Numbered from the stretch's first letter, positions 42,573-50,965 are shown. The stretch is 64,000 nucleotides of DNA from Spirochaetota bacterium (GCA_024276015.1 JAJRXZ010000022.1:1-64000); one strand, 5' to 3'. Made by a program: numbers and translations. Notes: generated by a model from the letters alone, not told the origin.

Positions 42573-43769
42573 TTGCAAAATCTTATTTTAACGGCAGTTG
42601 AAACATTGAGAAGCGATATTACACCAGAATTCAGTCTCCCAACAGAAATATATATCAACCGGAATTTGACAGATAATATTGCAGATATTATATCAAAGTT
42701 CGGTTCCAGAGTTATTATTATTACCACATCTTCCGATTTTAATATTTACAGCGAAGAGATTGAACAAATTCTAATTTCTCTTAAAAACTCCGATATCGGA
42801 TGTATTGTTTTTGACCAACTTCCTTCCGAACCCAACACTGAAGATATCGATTCTGCCGTATCCTTCACAAAAAAAACAAACTGCGATATCATTCTCGGTT
42901 TTGGCGGTGTAGAATCGCTTAACTCTGCAAAAGCCGTATCTTTACTGACAAGCAATTACATTTTCTGTTACGACCTCTTTAAGAAACCGGAGATTCCCAA
43001 TAAACCTGTTAAGCTTCTGACAATGCCGGCCTATCCCGTTTACGGACAAGAAATAACGCCGCTTTTCTTTCTTGATGAAATTCATAATAACACAAAAAAA
43101 GCATATTTCAACAAAATTCTTTATCCTGTTGCTGCAATAATCGACCCTGTTCTATCGATAAAAAAAGAAGAAGAGGTAATAACAAAATCCACAGTCAGTA
43201 CCCTTGCTATTGCAACAGAATCTGTAATTTCTACAAATAACAACGATGTTATAAATACATTTGCACTTAAGTCAATTGACCTGATATTCAGAAACCTGCC
43301 TCTTGTATATAAGGAAGCTAAAAACGTAAATTCAAGACAGTTTATTGCAATAGCTTCACTGTTATCAGGGATAACTTTTTCAATAGCTTATCTTTCGGCA
43401 ACACTGTCAATATCTCTGGCTCTTGCTTCCAAATGCGATTTAACCGTTGAAAGCGCCATGAGTATAATTCTGCCTCATATAATGGAATTTAATCTTACAT
43501 CGTCTCCCGGAAAATATGTTCAGATGTCCAAAGTTATGGGCGAAGATGTAAAAGAGATAACAGTTATTGAAGCCGCTATTAAAGCTGTTGAGGCAATAAG
43601 AAAACTTGAGCTTGATACAAATATCCCTCAGAAACTTTCCAATTATGAAATATCCAAATCAATGTTTCAAGATATTGCAAAACTGGCAGTTTCGTATCCC
43701 TTTCACGAAAATGCCCCCCGTGCTCTTAATGTAAATGAGATTGAAACAATACTGATAGCCGCTTATTGA
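42573..43769 (+). CDS. degenerate iron-containing alcohol dehydrogenase-like protein
   Basis: The protein has 398 residues and aligns along its length with group III Fe-alcohol dehydrogenases: PTEIYINRNLTDNIADII at the start of the domain, IILGFGGVESLNSAKAVSLL for the GGGS-D-AK motif, and IILPHIMEFN near the end. Every metal-ligand position appears replaced: the GMDALTHAIE segment reads TVSTLAIATE, and the HALAH...HG segment has no His. The Asp of the cofactor loop is Asn. Enzyme activity as an alcohol dehydrogenase is therefore unlikely. The start is unclear: TTG at 42573 has no ribosome site, and TTG at 42606 is the next choice. It lies directly after the flgM terminator. Confidence 0.75.
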   Translation: MQNLILTAVETLRSDITPEFSLPTEIYINRNLTDNIADIISKFGSRVIIITTSSDFNIYSEEIEQILISLKNSDIGCIVFDQLPSEPNTEDIDSAVSFTKKTNCDIILGFGGVESLNSAKAVSLLTSNYIFCYDLFKKPEIPNKPVKLLTMPAYPVYGQEITPLFFLDEIHNNTKKAYFNKILYPVAAIIDPVLSIKKEEEVITKSTVSTLAIATESVISTNNNDVINTFALKSIDLIFRNLPLVYKEAKNVNSRQFIAIASLLSGITFSIAYLSATLSISLALASKCDLTVESAMSIILPHIMEFNLTSSPGKYVQMSKVMGEDVKEITVIEAAIKAVEAIRKLELDTNIPQKLSNYEISKSMFQDIAKLAVSYPFHENAPRALNVNEIETILIAAY

Positions 43770-43812
43770 TATTCTTATTCCTGCGGAACTGCCGCTGCGA
43801 ATAATAGAACCG

Positions 43813-44277
43813 CTACATTGACGTTAATTCCTGCGTTGTAAAAATTTTATTAATATCCAAAATTACAACAAAGCTGTTTTCCATTTTAGCTATGCCTATA
43901 ATATATTTTCCTGAAATGCCTTTGACTATGGGAGGAGGCGGTTCAATATCTTCGGATTTGACTTTTATAACATGACTGACAGAATCGATTGCCAGACCCA
44001 CCTGCTTTCCCCCAATATCCACAACAACAGCACGGCTGTTTCCTTTCAGATTGCCGGATTCAATGCCGAACTTTATACTTAAATCTGCAATTGGAATTAC
44101 CCTGCCCCTCAGGTCTATTACTCCCATAATATAAGGCTCTGTCTTGGGCAACTTGGTAATATTGGGAAGTTTAAGGATCTCCTGAACTTTTAGAATATCT
44201 ATGCCGTATTCCTCGGTGCCTATTTTGAAGCAAACAATCTGTAGTGATGACAAAACATTTTCATTTTTCTCAGACAT
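43813..44277 (-). CDS. cheW: chemotaxis coupling protein
   Basis: This is a 154-residue single CheW domain. It has IVCFKIGTEEYGIDILKVQEILKLP, YIMGVIDLRGRVIPIADLSIKFG and VVDIGGKQVGLAIDSVSHV, all typical. CheW links methyl-accepting receptors to the CheA kinase at the inner membrane. No cheA is in the window, but cheR and cheD lie 6 kb away on the same strand. A GGAAGG ribosome site lies upstream. No FliA-type promoter was seen for it. Confidence 0.94.
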   Translation of the reverse strand: MSEKNENVLSSLQIVCFKIGTEEYGIDILKVQEILKLPNITKLPKTEPYIMGVIDLRGRVIPIADLSIKFGIESGNLKGNSRAVVVDIGGKQVGLAIDSVSHVIKVKSEDIEPPPPIVKGISGKYIIGIAKMENSFVVILDINKIFTTQELTSM

Positions 44278-44376
44278 TAAAACCTTCCTTTATGATAAGC
44301 CAGTGGTAATTCAAGTAATAATCTAATTTATTAAATAATCTTTTCAAGAAGAAAACAATTAATTTAACTACTTTTT

Positions 44377-45102
44377 TTACGGGAAAAAATAGCCATACAC
44401 GTATGCAGTAACTCCGGCAGAAATAAATAGGATCATCTTAATAAAAATAGGGGGTCTTTCTCTGAAAATCATATCCACAAGACCGATTCCAATGCCGTAA
44501 AATGCCGATACAATACCCAGGGCAACAAAATCATATTGAAGCAAAAAAAAGACAGTACCTGACAGGACCGATCCCACAAAAAAATCAATAAAATCTATTG
44601 CTTTTATTTCAGAAAAGGATAAACCTATCTGCTCATTAGTCGTATCTTTTTTTTGATCCTCAGTTACGAAATACCTCTTGCGTGTTTCTTCAAGTTTCTT
44701 TTTTCGTTCGACAGCTGCTTTTTCTTTATTCTGAGGGAAATCTATATTATAATTTTTGTTGATCAGTTTTATAACGTCTCTGTTGGGTATTGAAGAAAAT
44801 ATTTCCGCTCTCTCTCTGAACCTCTCTGCAAAGCCGAATGTTCTGCCGCTTACAAGGCTTTTCTCCACAGTAACTCTGCCCTCTTTTATTACGGCATAAT
44901 AAGCATTGCCGCCTTCTTCTGCAATTTCTATATAGAGCCTGACTATTTTTTCTCTGAGATTATAGTCAACTCTCAAGTAATCATTATTGTCGGCAGTAAG
45001 GTAGAGAGCCCGCTGATAACCTCTTATCTCGGAAGGTCTTCTCTTCCAGGAATACCCGGAATAATCATAATTGTTTGCTGCTCTTTTTTTCACAGTAAAC
45101 AC
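44377..45102 (-). CDS. conserved-looking membrane protein of unknown function
   Basis: The protein has 241 residues. The first 165 are soluble and charged, with a beta-rich part (DYSGYSWKRRPSEIRGYQRA, YLRVDYNLREKIVRLYIEIA) and a helical Lys/Glu linker. The C-terminal 70 form three membrane helices (about 172-190, 194-212 and 222-240). The start is a GTG without a strong ribosome site. No family is recognised. It lies between cheW and the 30-residue AURKAIP1/COX24-like gene on the same strand. Confidence 0.6.
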   Translation of the reverse strand: MFTVKKRAANNYDYSGYSWKRRPSEIRGYQRALYLTADNNDYLRVDYNLREKIVRLYIEIAEEGGNAYYAVIKEGRVTVEKSLVSGRTFGFAERFRERAEIFSSIPNRDVIKLINKNYNIDFPQNKEKAAVERKKKLEETRKRYFVTEDQKKDTTNEQIGLSFSEIKAIDFIDFFVGSVLSGTVFFLLQYDFVALGIVSAFYGIGIGLVDMIFRERPPIFIKMILFISAGVTAYVYGYFFP

Positions 45103-45159
45103 TCGTTAAATTAAAAGAGATTGACTGTGAAATGAGCCAATCCCCTGAATTATGCTTTG

Positions 45160-45252
45160 TTATATCTTCTTTTTATGTCGATTCTGTCTTCTTCTCTTTT
45201 TTCTTTTATGATTGGCGATCTTTTTCCTCTTTTTTTTCTTACCGCAGGGCAT
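45160..45252 (-). CDS. AURKAIP1/COX24-domain-like basic mini-protein (30 residues)
   Basis: An ATG at 45252 has a perfect AAGGAG 6 bases upstream and opens a 30-codon frame. The product begins MPCGKKKKRKKIANHKRKKR, then RRQNRHKKKI, almost all Lys, Arg, His and Asn. It closely resembles the short bacterial proteins with an AURKAIP1/COX24 domain (pattern GKKxKR..KxxxHKRKKRxRxNRHKK). These are thought to be small ribosome-associated proteins related to a mitochondrial ribosomal protein. It lies among hfq, gmk and rpoZ, which fits a translation-related role. It is easily missed because of its length. Confidence 0.8.
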   Translation of the reverse strand: MPCGKKKKRKKIANHKRKKRRRQNRHKKKI

Positions 45253-45312
45253 TTGATACTCCTTATTATTCTTGATATTTTTTTGAAATAAATAATTTCT
45301 TACTATTCAATA

Positions 45313-46221
45313 TTATCGAAGATTATTAATTTCTCCGCCTTCTTCGCTGCTTCCAACCTGTCCGGATCCGTTTTCCTTTTTATTTAAATCAAGGGGAAAA
45401 CCGGATTTATCAGAAGGAATGATCACTTTTACATTATCAGCCATCTTGTCAATATAAATATATTTAAGAATATCGGGATTTTCTTTGATGATCTTTGACA
45501 TCTCCTTATACTTGTTATACTTATATTCATTTTTCACTTTTTCAAGCTTCAGTCTGTTCTGCAGCAGCTTCAACTTCTTTTCATTATCTTTATCAATTTT
45601 TCTCATTTCAGTAAGGTGAGTCAGACCCTCATTATAGATCTCCCTGTCGGGATATATAATACTTCCGGCTGCTTTGACACTTATAATTTCAAACCCGTTA
45701 TTCTGGAATCTTTCCTTCAGACTATCTCTGATACTATTTAATATCTCTTCTTTATTGCTATTAATCTGCTCTGCTTTATAATCGGGAATAAAATACTGAT
45801 ATATTTCTTTAACAATTAATTTACTCAGGTAATCTCTCAGGGATTTGTCAATATCTTTTAAATCTCTGTTTATTATGGAAAAATCATTAAATTTCTCAGG
45901 ATCTATACTATACTTAATATTAAATGTTATCTTTAAAGAGTAAAGCGGAGAGTTAAGTACCTCCAAGGGGGGAACAGCAGCTTCCACATCAATATCCATA
46001 GATTTTTTTGAGGGTATTTCATATATGGAAAACCACCAAGGGAAAGCTCCCTGCCATACGAAGTTCTTTTCATTATAAAATATCCTGATAATTCTGTTAT
46101 TTCTTACATCTTCAACAATACCGATCCTCTCTTTTTCCAAACTTCTGTATGAAAAATATCCCGCATAAAGAGCAGCAATTACAAAGAAAAGAACAAATAT
46201 TTTTACTAAAAAACTCTTCAT
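45313..46221 (-). CDS. SPFH/band-7-like membrane protein
   Basis: This 302-residue protein has one N-terminal membrane helix (about 5-24) and an SPFH-like domain (about 35-190) with KERIGIVEDVRNNRI, YSLKITFNIKYSIDPEKF and a coiled region LRDYLSKLIVKEIYQYFI. A long charged helix follows (about 195-260, EKKLKLLQNRLKLEKVKNEY). It ends in a Gly/Ser/Glu-rich tail. SPFH proteins form membrane-bound rings that organise proteases or lipid microdomains (HflC/HflK, prohibitin, flotillin). It lies 15 bp after hfq, as hflKC lies near hfq in proteobacteria, although here only one subunit is present. Confidence 0.72.
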   Translation of the reverse strand: MKSFLVKIFVLFFVIAALYAGYFSYRSLEKERIGIVEDVRNNRIIRIFYNEKNFVWQGAFPWWFSIYEIPSKKSMDIDVEAAVPPLEVLNSPLYSLKITFNIKYSIDPEKFNDFSIINRDLKDIDKSLRDYLSKLIVKEIYQYFIPDYKAEQINSNKEEILNSIRDSLKERFQNNGFEIISVKAAGSIIYPDREIYNEGLTHLTEMRKIDKDNEKKLKLLQNRLKLEKVKNEYKYNKYKEMSKIIKENPDILKYIYIDKMADNVKVIIPSDKSGFPLDLNKKENGSGQVGSSEEGGEINNLR

Positions 46222-46236
46222 ATAATTAATAATAAT

Positions 46237-46479
46237 TTAACCGGAACTGCTGTCCTCCTGTTTGTAAGGTATCGGTTTAGATGGAGCCAGCGTCGATATT
46301 GCATGCTTATATATTAAATTCTGCTTTTTATCAACATCCAGCAATATTGTAAAAGTATCGAAGCTCAGCACACGGCCTTTAATAGGAACACCATTCATCA
46401 GGTATATAGTAATCTCAATCTTCTCTTTTCTGGCAGTGTTTAAAAAAATATCCTGCAAACTACTTAATTGCTTAGTCAT
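46237..46479 (-). CDS. hfq: RNA chaperone Hfq
   Basis: This 80-residue Hfq has an Sm1 motif [20 protein letters not shown] and [20 protein letters not shown], followed by the Sm2-like segment [16 protein letters not shown] (the YKHAIST form of the usual Y/F-KHAI signature). Hexamers bind small RNAs and mRNAs in the cytoplasm. The gene lies downstream of miaA, a neighbour pairing widely conserved in bacteria. Its short C-terminal tail suggests reduced mRNA rim contacts compared with E. coli Hfq. Confidence 0.95.
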   Translation of the reverse strand: MTKQLSSLQDIFLNTARKEKIEITIYLMNGVPIKGRVLSFDTFTILLDVDKKQNLIYKHAISTLAPSKPIPYKQEDSSSG

Positions 46480-46566
46480 GACTGATAACCTTTTTTTATT
46501 TATTTTTAATTGGATTCTCTATCAGGTTTAATAAAATACCGGATAGCTAATTTGACAACTATATTA

Positions 46567-47469
46567 TTAAAACATCCATTTATTTATTATATCTCTTATC
46601 TGATCTATACGGGACGGTTTAAACCAGTTGATCTTTTTATTCTTTCTGAACCAGGTCATTTGACGCTTTGCATACCTCTTTGTTTCAAGTTTAATCTTTT
46701 CAATTGAATCTGCAAGTGTAATTTCACCGTCCAGATAACTATTTATTTCATTGTATCCTATAGACCTCATGGACTTTAAATGGGAACCGTAACCCATATT
46801 TCTGATAGTCCGAACCTCCTCAACAAAGCCCGACCTGATCATATTATCAACTCTCATATCGATCTTTGATCTTAGAACATCTCTTTCTTCATATAAACCT
46901 ATATAGAGCGTTTCAGACGATCCGCAGCCTCTGTTTGTCTCAAAGTAAAAACTAATGGGCTTGCCGGTCTGCCTGTAAACCTCCAGCCCTCTTAATATCC
47001 TCTGTTTATCATTAGGATGTATTCTATCTGCAAAATCCGGATCAGCCTCTTTCAACTTATTATACAGGGCGCTCAAACCGTAATTGTCCAGATCTCTGTA
47101 TAATTCTTCCCTCACCGATCTGTCAATAGCCGGAATTTCCGCTATTCCGGAAAAGAAGGAATCAATATACAATCCCGTACCGCCTGCAAAGAGGGGAATC
47201 AACCCCTTCTCTGTTATTTCATTTGCTGCTTTTAAGGCTTCTCTGCAAAAATCTCCTGCGCTGAATTCCTCATCAGGATCAACAATATCGATAACATAGT
47301 GTTTAACCCTTTTTCTGTCGCTTAATGCGGGTTTACCGCTGCCAATATCGAGAAATCTATAAACCTGAACCGAATCGGAAGAAATTATCTCAAAATTTTC
47401 TCCCGCAATATTCAGAGATAAATCGCTTTTTCCTACTGCCGTAGGACCAAGAATAATTAGCGCCTTGAT
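46567..47469 (-). CDS. miaA: tRNA dimethylallyltransferase, start codon non-canonical
   Basis: MiaA adds dimethylallyl to A37 of tRNAs reading U-starting codons. The P-loop ILGPTAVGKS, SSDSVQVYRFLDIGSGKP, FAGGTGLYID and ALYNKLKEADPDFADRIHPN motifs are all in one frame, giving about 300 residues from an ATC codon at 47469, near the usual MiaA length. Upstream of the P-loop the frame contains no ATG, GTG or TTG before an in-frame TAA, and the first such codon downstream (TTG at 47202) would remove the P-loop. Translation probably starts at ATC (47469) or ATT (47457), or there is a base error. It lies between rpoZ and hfq. Confidence 0.88.
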   Translation of the reverse strand: MKALIILGPTAVGKSDLSLNIAGENFEIISSDSVQVYRFLDIGSGKPALSDRKRVKHYVIDIVDPDEEFSAGDFCREALKAANEITEKGLIPLFAGGTGLYIDSFFSGIAEIPAIDRSVREELYRDLDNYGLSALYNKLKEADPDFADRIHPNDKQRILRGLEVYRQTGKPISFYFETNRGCGSSETLYIGLYEERDVLRSKIDMRVDNMIRSGFVEEVRTIRNMGYGSHLKSMRSIGYNEINSYLDGEITLADSIEKIKLETKRYAKRQMTWFRKNKKINWFKPSRIDQIRDIINKWMF

Positions 47470-47520
47470 ATTAAACTTACCGGATAAAGTATATTTATTA
47501 CATAAAATTTAAAAAAGGGA

Positions 47521-47733
47521 CTACTGCTCCTCTTCTTTTTCCTGTTCAATGAATTTATATTTCAGCTCGCCATTAATGAACATCCGCATTATATTAGGCA
47601 CAACTTTCCAGTTTCTGTTCTCTTCCGGATAATCCTTTATATTGTCAAGCTTATCAACCGCTTTCATCAAAGCTTTTGTGAAAACGTACTTATTGTCATT
47701 TCTCATTAACAATTTATCAAGTGGTATTATCAT
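47521..47733 (-). CDS. rpoZ: RNA polymerase omega subunit
   Basis: This 70-residue protein starts MIIPLDKLLMRNDNKYVFTK. The segment YVFTKALMKAVDKL matches the conserved helix of omega (usual form Y-x-L-V-x-x-A-x-K-R-A-R). It then has NWKVVPNIMRMFINGELKYK, with a Glu-rich tail. Omega binds the beta-prime subunit and helps polymerase assembly. Its ATG overlaps the end of gmk by 17 bases, the common gmk-rpoZ pairing. The usual A-R-Q pattern is altered here, which is seen in other spirochaete-like sequences. Confidence 0.84.
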   Translation of the reverse strand: MIIPLDKLLMRNDNKYVFTKALMKAVDKLDNIKDYPEENRNWKVVPNIMRMFINGELKYKFIEQEKEEEQ

Positions 47734-48337
47734 CTTCGCCTCCGAATGTGCTAATAATTGATCTTATTCTCTCTTTTTTACACTGTTCAGCCGCAACAAT
47801 CGATTCCAGACGATAAACAGCATCGTCAATTTGATCATTGATTATTATATAATCATATATGTCAAATTCTTTCAATTCTTTTATTGCATTCTTTAATCTT
47901 AATCTGATATTTTTTTCCGAATCGGTTTTTCTGTTTCTTAAACGTTTTTCCAAAATTTCAATTGAAGGGGGAATAATAAAAATAAATACCCCATTGTCAA
48001 GTTTCTTCCTTAATGCTCTCCCGCCCTGTACATCTACGTCAAATATGGGGATGTGCCCCCCCTCCTCAATTCTGTCAATCTCTTTTTTTGTTGTTCCATA
48101 GAAATGACCGTGAACCTCTGCCCATTCTATGAAATCATCATTTCGGATCATATTCCTGAATTCATCATCCGTAACAAATATATAAGACTCCCCGTTGATC
48201 TCTCCCCTGCGGGGCTTTCTTGTTGTTGTTGAAACAGAAAAGCGAAAATTATTATTTTTTTCTAATAATCTGTTTATTATTGTAGTTTTACCGGCTCCTG
48301 AGGGAGCGGAAATTACAACTCTGATACTATTTTTCAT
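47717..48337 (-). CDS. gmk: guanylate kinase
   Basis: The protein has 206 residues. The P-loop is SAPSGAGKTTI near the N-terminus. It also has VSTTTRKPRRGEINGESYIF, EWAEVHGHFYGT, FDVDVQGGRALR and the lid RLRNRKTDSE, the complete guanylate kinase set. It phosphorylates GMP to GDP with ATP in the cytoplasm. It overlaps rpoZ by 17 bases and the upstream remA-like gene by 11 bases, so the run is translationally coupled. Confidence 0.96.
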   Translation of the reverse strand: MKNSIRVVISAPSGAGKTTIINRLLEKNNNFRFSVSTTTRKPRRGEINGESYIFVTDDEFRNMIRNDDFIEWAEVHGHFYGTTKKEIDRIEEGGHIPIFDVDVQGGRALRKKLDNGVFIFIIPPSIEILEKRLRNRKTDSEKNIRLRLKNAIKELKEFDIYDYIIINDQIDDAVYRLESIVAAEQCKKERIRSIISTFGGEDDNTT

Positions 48338-48575
48338 CGCTCATCAATCTGTTGGATATTGTTTCGGGCTGCATTGCAGACAAAATTATATGATTGCTGT
48401 CCATTACAATAATGGCCCGTGTTTTTCTGCCATGAGTAGCGTCAACAAGATAATTGGTTTCCCTGGCTTCTTCTCTCAGCCTTTTTCCGGACGCAGAAGA
48501 AGGGGTTATTACCGCAATTACCCTTTCAGCAACAACTGCATTCCCAAAACCGATATTGATCAACGTTGTCTTCAT
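48327..48575 (-). CDS. RemA-like DUF370 regulatory protein
   Basis: The protein has 82 residues from the ATG at 48575, which has AAGG 9 bases upstream. A TTG three codons earlier is less likely. Motifs: MKTTLINIGFGNAVVAERVI, PSSASGKRLREEARE, ATHGRKTRAII and ILSAMQPETISNRL, the DUF370 pattern. In Bacillus, RemA is a DNA-binding ring that activates matrix genes. In most bacteria its role is unknown. It sits between yicC and gmk, as in many genomes, so its conserved context is with nucleotide metabolism and RNA polymerase genes. Confidence 0.9.
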   Translation of the reverse strand: MKTTLINIGFGNAVVAERVIAVITPSSASGKRLREEARETNYLVDATHGRKTRAIIVMDSNHIILSAMQPETISNRLMSDEK

Positions 48576-48586
48576 TAAATGCAACC

Positions 48587-49453
48587 TTACACAATATTTC
48601 TGGAATGTTCCCGTATTTTATCAATATAATTTTTTACATCAACAACTATATGAGCTATTTCAGAATTATTAGACTTTGATGAAATAGTATTTATCTCTCT
48701 GAATATCTCCTGAGCAACAAAATCGAGTTTTTTCCCAATCTGTTCTCTTGAATTAACTACCGATCTGAATTTTTTCAAATGATCGTTTAAACGTATTATC
48801 TCTTCGTTTATATCGAGTTTATCGGCCAATATTGCAATCTCGGAATAGAGTCTGTTGTCATCAATTCTATTTTCCGATAATTCATCTATTCTCTTTTTTA
48901 GTTTTATCATTTTTTCATTTACAGAATTTTTAGATAACTTTTTTATTTTTGCAACCTCTTTAACAATTTCTCCAATGCTTTTTATAATATCCTGTTTAAT
49001 GGCTCTTCCTTCTTTTTTTCTCATCTCAATAGTTTTTTTAACCGCATCATTAACGGTTTTCAGAATATCTTTGAATGATTTTTCAGATATAACCGTATGT
49101 TCCTTCTGAGTAACACCATCAAGACCTAAAATCGACTCGAATTTTATAGGCTCTGCAATTTTTAAATCTCTGTGAATTTTTTTCAGTTCATTATAATAAT
49201 TTTTAATTAAATCGGAATTTAATGATACAGGCTTCTTAGCAGTCCAGCTAAAAATTTCAACAGTAAGTTCCAATTTGCCTCTTGAAAAAGAGTTTTTTAA
49301 ATATCCGTTCAACAAATTCTCTTCATTTCGTAATATTCTGGGAAGATTAATTACTATTTCAAGATAGCGTGAATTTAACGATTTCAATTCAACAGAATAG
49401 GAAAACTGCTCCGTACTTTTTTCAATATATGAATATCCGGTCATACTCTCCAT
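48587..49453 (-). CDS. YicC-family endoribonuclease-like protein
   Basis: This 288-residue protein starts MESMTGYSYIEK, has VELKSLNSRYLEIVINLP near the start, GRAIKQDIIKS in the middle, and ends GKKLDFVAQEIFREINTISS, then AHIVVDVKNYIDKIREH. The family includes bacterial YicC, reported to be an RNase acting with the small-RNA decay machinery. The C-terminal LxxEIFREINT motif with its acidic residues is the probable metal-binding region. It precedes the remA-gmk-rpoZ run, a conserved neighbourhood. Confidence 0.92.
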   Translation of the reverse strand: MESMTGYSYIEKSTEQFSYSVELKSLNSRYLEIVINLPRILRNEENLLNGYLKNSFSRGKLELTVEIFSWTAKKPVSLNSDLIKNYYNELKKIHRDLKIAEPIKFESILGLDGVTQKEHTVISEKSFKDILKTVNDAVKKTIEMRKKEGRAIKQDIIKSIGEIVKEVAKIKKLSKNSVNEKMIKLKKRIDELSENRIDDNRLYSEIAILADKLDINEEIIRLNDHLKKFRSVVNSREQIGKKLDFVAQEIFREINTISSKSNNSEIAHIVVDVKNYIDKIREHSRNIV

Positions 49454-49461
49454 AACTCAGC

Positions 49462-49941
49462 CTATATTATCTTTTCAGGTTTATCAAGGGATTTGATCTT
49501 TACTTTGCCTGTTTCAAGATAAAAATCGATCGTCCTGCCCGAGTCTCCGCCTGTATCCTCTGAAACGATCTTTATATTCATATTCTTCAGCACTTCTCTT
49601 GATTTTTCAGCATTATTTATGCCGATCATACCCATTTTGCTGTTTTCGGAAAATTTAAACATTCTTGCACCGCCCACAATCTTTGCCGTAATATTCTTTT
49701 TCTCAGCTCCGATCTTTTCCAACTCTTCAAGGAGTAATGGAATAGCGGTATCCGCGTACTTCTTTTTAGAAGTAGACTTCTCATTAAAAACCGGCAGCAT
49801 TATATGCGCTATACCGCCCACCTTTTTTACGGTATCATAGAGACATATACCTATGCAGGAGCCAAGAATAGTTCTTATTATATCAGGTTCTCGGGAAACG
49901 CCTATATCGGCAATTCCCACATTTATTAATTTAAACTTCAC
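49462..49941 (-). CDS. cheD: chemoreceptor glutamine deamidase
   Basis: This 159-residue CheD has the catalytic Cys in LGSCIGICLYD, the His in GGIAHIMLP and the Thr region KIVGGARMF, with IGINNAEKSREVL in the later part. CheD deamidates Gln residues of chemoreceptors and interacts with CheC-type phosphatases. It starts with GTG sharing its G with the TAG of cheR, a coupled pair. No cheC or cheX is in the window. Confidence 0.93.
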   Translation of the reverse strand: MKFKLINVGIADIGVSREPDIIRTILGSCIGICLYDTVKKVGGIAHIMLPVFNEKSTSKKKYADTAIPLLLEELEKIGAEKKNITAKIVGGARMFKFSENSKMGMIGINNAEKSREVLKNMNIKIVSEDTGGDSGRTIDFYLETGKVKIKSLDKPEKII

Positions 49942-50798
49942 TATTTTCTTTCCAAATTCGGTACGTATACCGGAGATTCCAATACTTTTTTATAAACAAA
50001 ATCTTCAGAAATAGAATGAAGCGTTTCCGAATGACCTATAAACAAAAATCCGTCCTTATTTATAATTTTGGAAAATTCCGAAATTAATCTCTTCTGATGA
50101 TCACGGTCAAAATAGATCATAACATTCCTGCAAAAAATAACATCAATGTCCTTGGGGAATTCACTTTTAAAAAAATTCAGATAACCGAATTCTACAAATT
50201 TCTTCAATTCGTCTCTTACTATGAATACTTCAGGATCGTTTTTTTTCCGTATAAAATACTTTTTTAATAAATCCTGAGGCACCTTTTCTATTCTCCTTCC
50301 CGAATATTCTCCCAATCTGCCGAAATCAAGAACCGAAGGAGCAATATCGGTGGCGATTATCTTGATATCCCACCCCTGAAACAGATGGATCTTCTCCAAA
50401 AGACAGATGGCAATTGTATAGGGTTCTTCGCCTGTTGAACATGCAGCGCTCCAGATGCGAAGCGTCCTGTCTTTCTTCTTTTTTGCAAGATCCGGCAAGC
50501 AGTAATTTGAAAAAGCTTCGAAATGTCTTTCGTTGCGGAAAAAATATGTTTCGTTGGTTGACACAACATCAAGCAGTTTTTCATATTCCTTTTTTTTACT
50601 TTCGCCTTCAAGTCCCTGCAGATAATCATAATAATCTGAAAACTCCTTTAACTGCAGACTTTGCAGCCTCTTCCTCAGCCTGTTGGAAAGCAGTGTAAGT
50701 TTAGTATCCTTTAAATATATTCCGCTCTCCGCATGGATCAGCCTGGAAAATTTTTTAAACTCTTCCATAGTTAATCTTTTTATTGAGTGTTCTATCAC
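49941..50798 (-). CDS. cheR: chemotaxis protein methyltransferase
   Basis: The protein has 285 residues. The N-terminal helical domain (about 1-90) includes RLIHAESGIYLKDTKLTLL and SNRLRKRLQSL. The SAM-binding domain has NETYFFRNERHF, IWSAACSTGEEPYTIAICLL, IIATDIAPSVL and VIFCRNVMIYFD. CheR methylates Glu residues on chemoreceptors for adaptation. The GTG start has GGGG 10 bases upstream. It is coupled to cheD. It is preceded by a 258-bp gap containing a hairpin, so it may head its own transcript. Confidence 0.94.
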   Translation of the reverse strand: MIEHSIKRLTMEEFKKFSRLIHAESGIYLKDTKLTLLSNRLRKRLQSLQLKEFSDYYDYLQGLEGESKKKEYEKLLDVVSTNETYFFRNERHFEAFSNYCLPDLAKKKKDRTLRIWSAACSTGEEPYTIAICLLEKIHLFQGWDIKIIATDIAPSVLDFGRLGEYSGRRIEKVPQDLLKKYFIRKKNDPEVFIVRDELKKFVEFGYLNFFKSEFPKDIDVIFCRNVMIYFDRDHQKRLISEFSKIINKDGFLFIGHSETLHSISEDFVYKKVLESPVYVPNLERK

Positions 50799-50927
50799 CT
50801 GGAAAACCCCATTTTATAATAAGACATTATTTAATTCAATTCAATATCTTCAATCCAAATTCAAAAAATAACAGCAAATATATTCAATGAGCGAACAGCC
50901 GCCCTGCAAAACCGGAAGTTTTTTACA

Positions 50928-50965
50928 ATATAGACTAAAATATTATTCCCCGTCTATATTTTTTT
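50928..50965 (+). terminator. hairpin with T-run in the cheR upstream region
   Basis: ATATAGAC (50928-50935) pairs with GTCTATAT (50952-50959) around a 16-base loop, and a run of seven T follows on the plus strand. Both neighbouring genes run leftward, so this plus-strand polarity matches no gene. It could block antisense transcripts or form a leader structure for cheR. No other structure is obvious in this 258-bp gap. Confidence 0.3.

Noticed and set aside
46567-47202. A truncated 211-residue MiaA beginning at TTG 47202
   Set aside because: The P-loop and early catalytic motifs are encoded in the same frame upstream, so the gene is full length and only its start codon is unusual.
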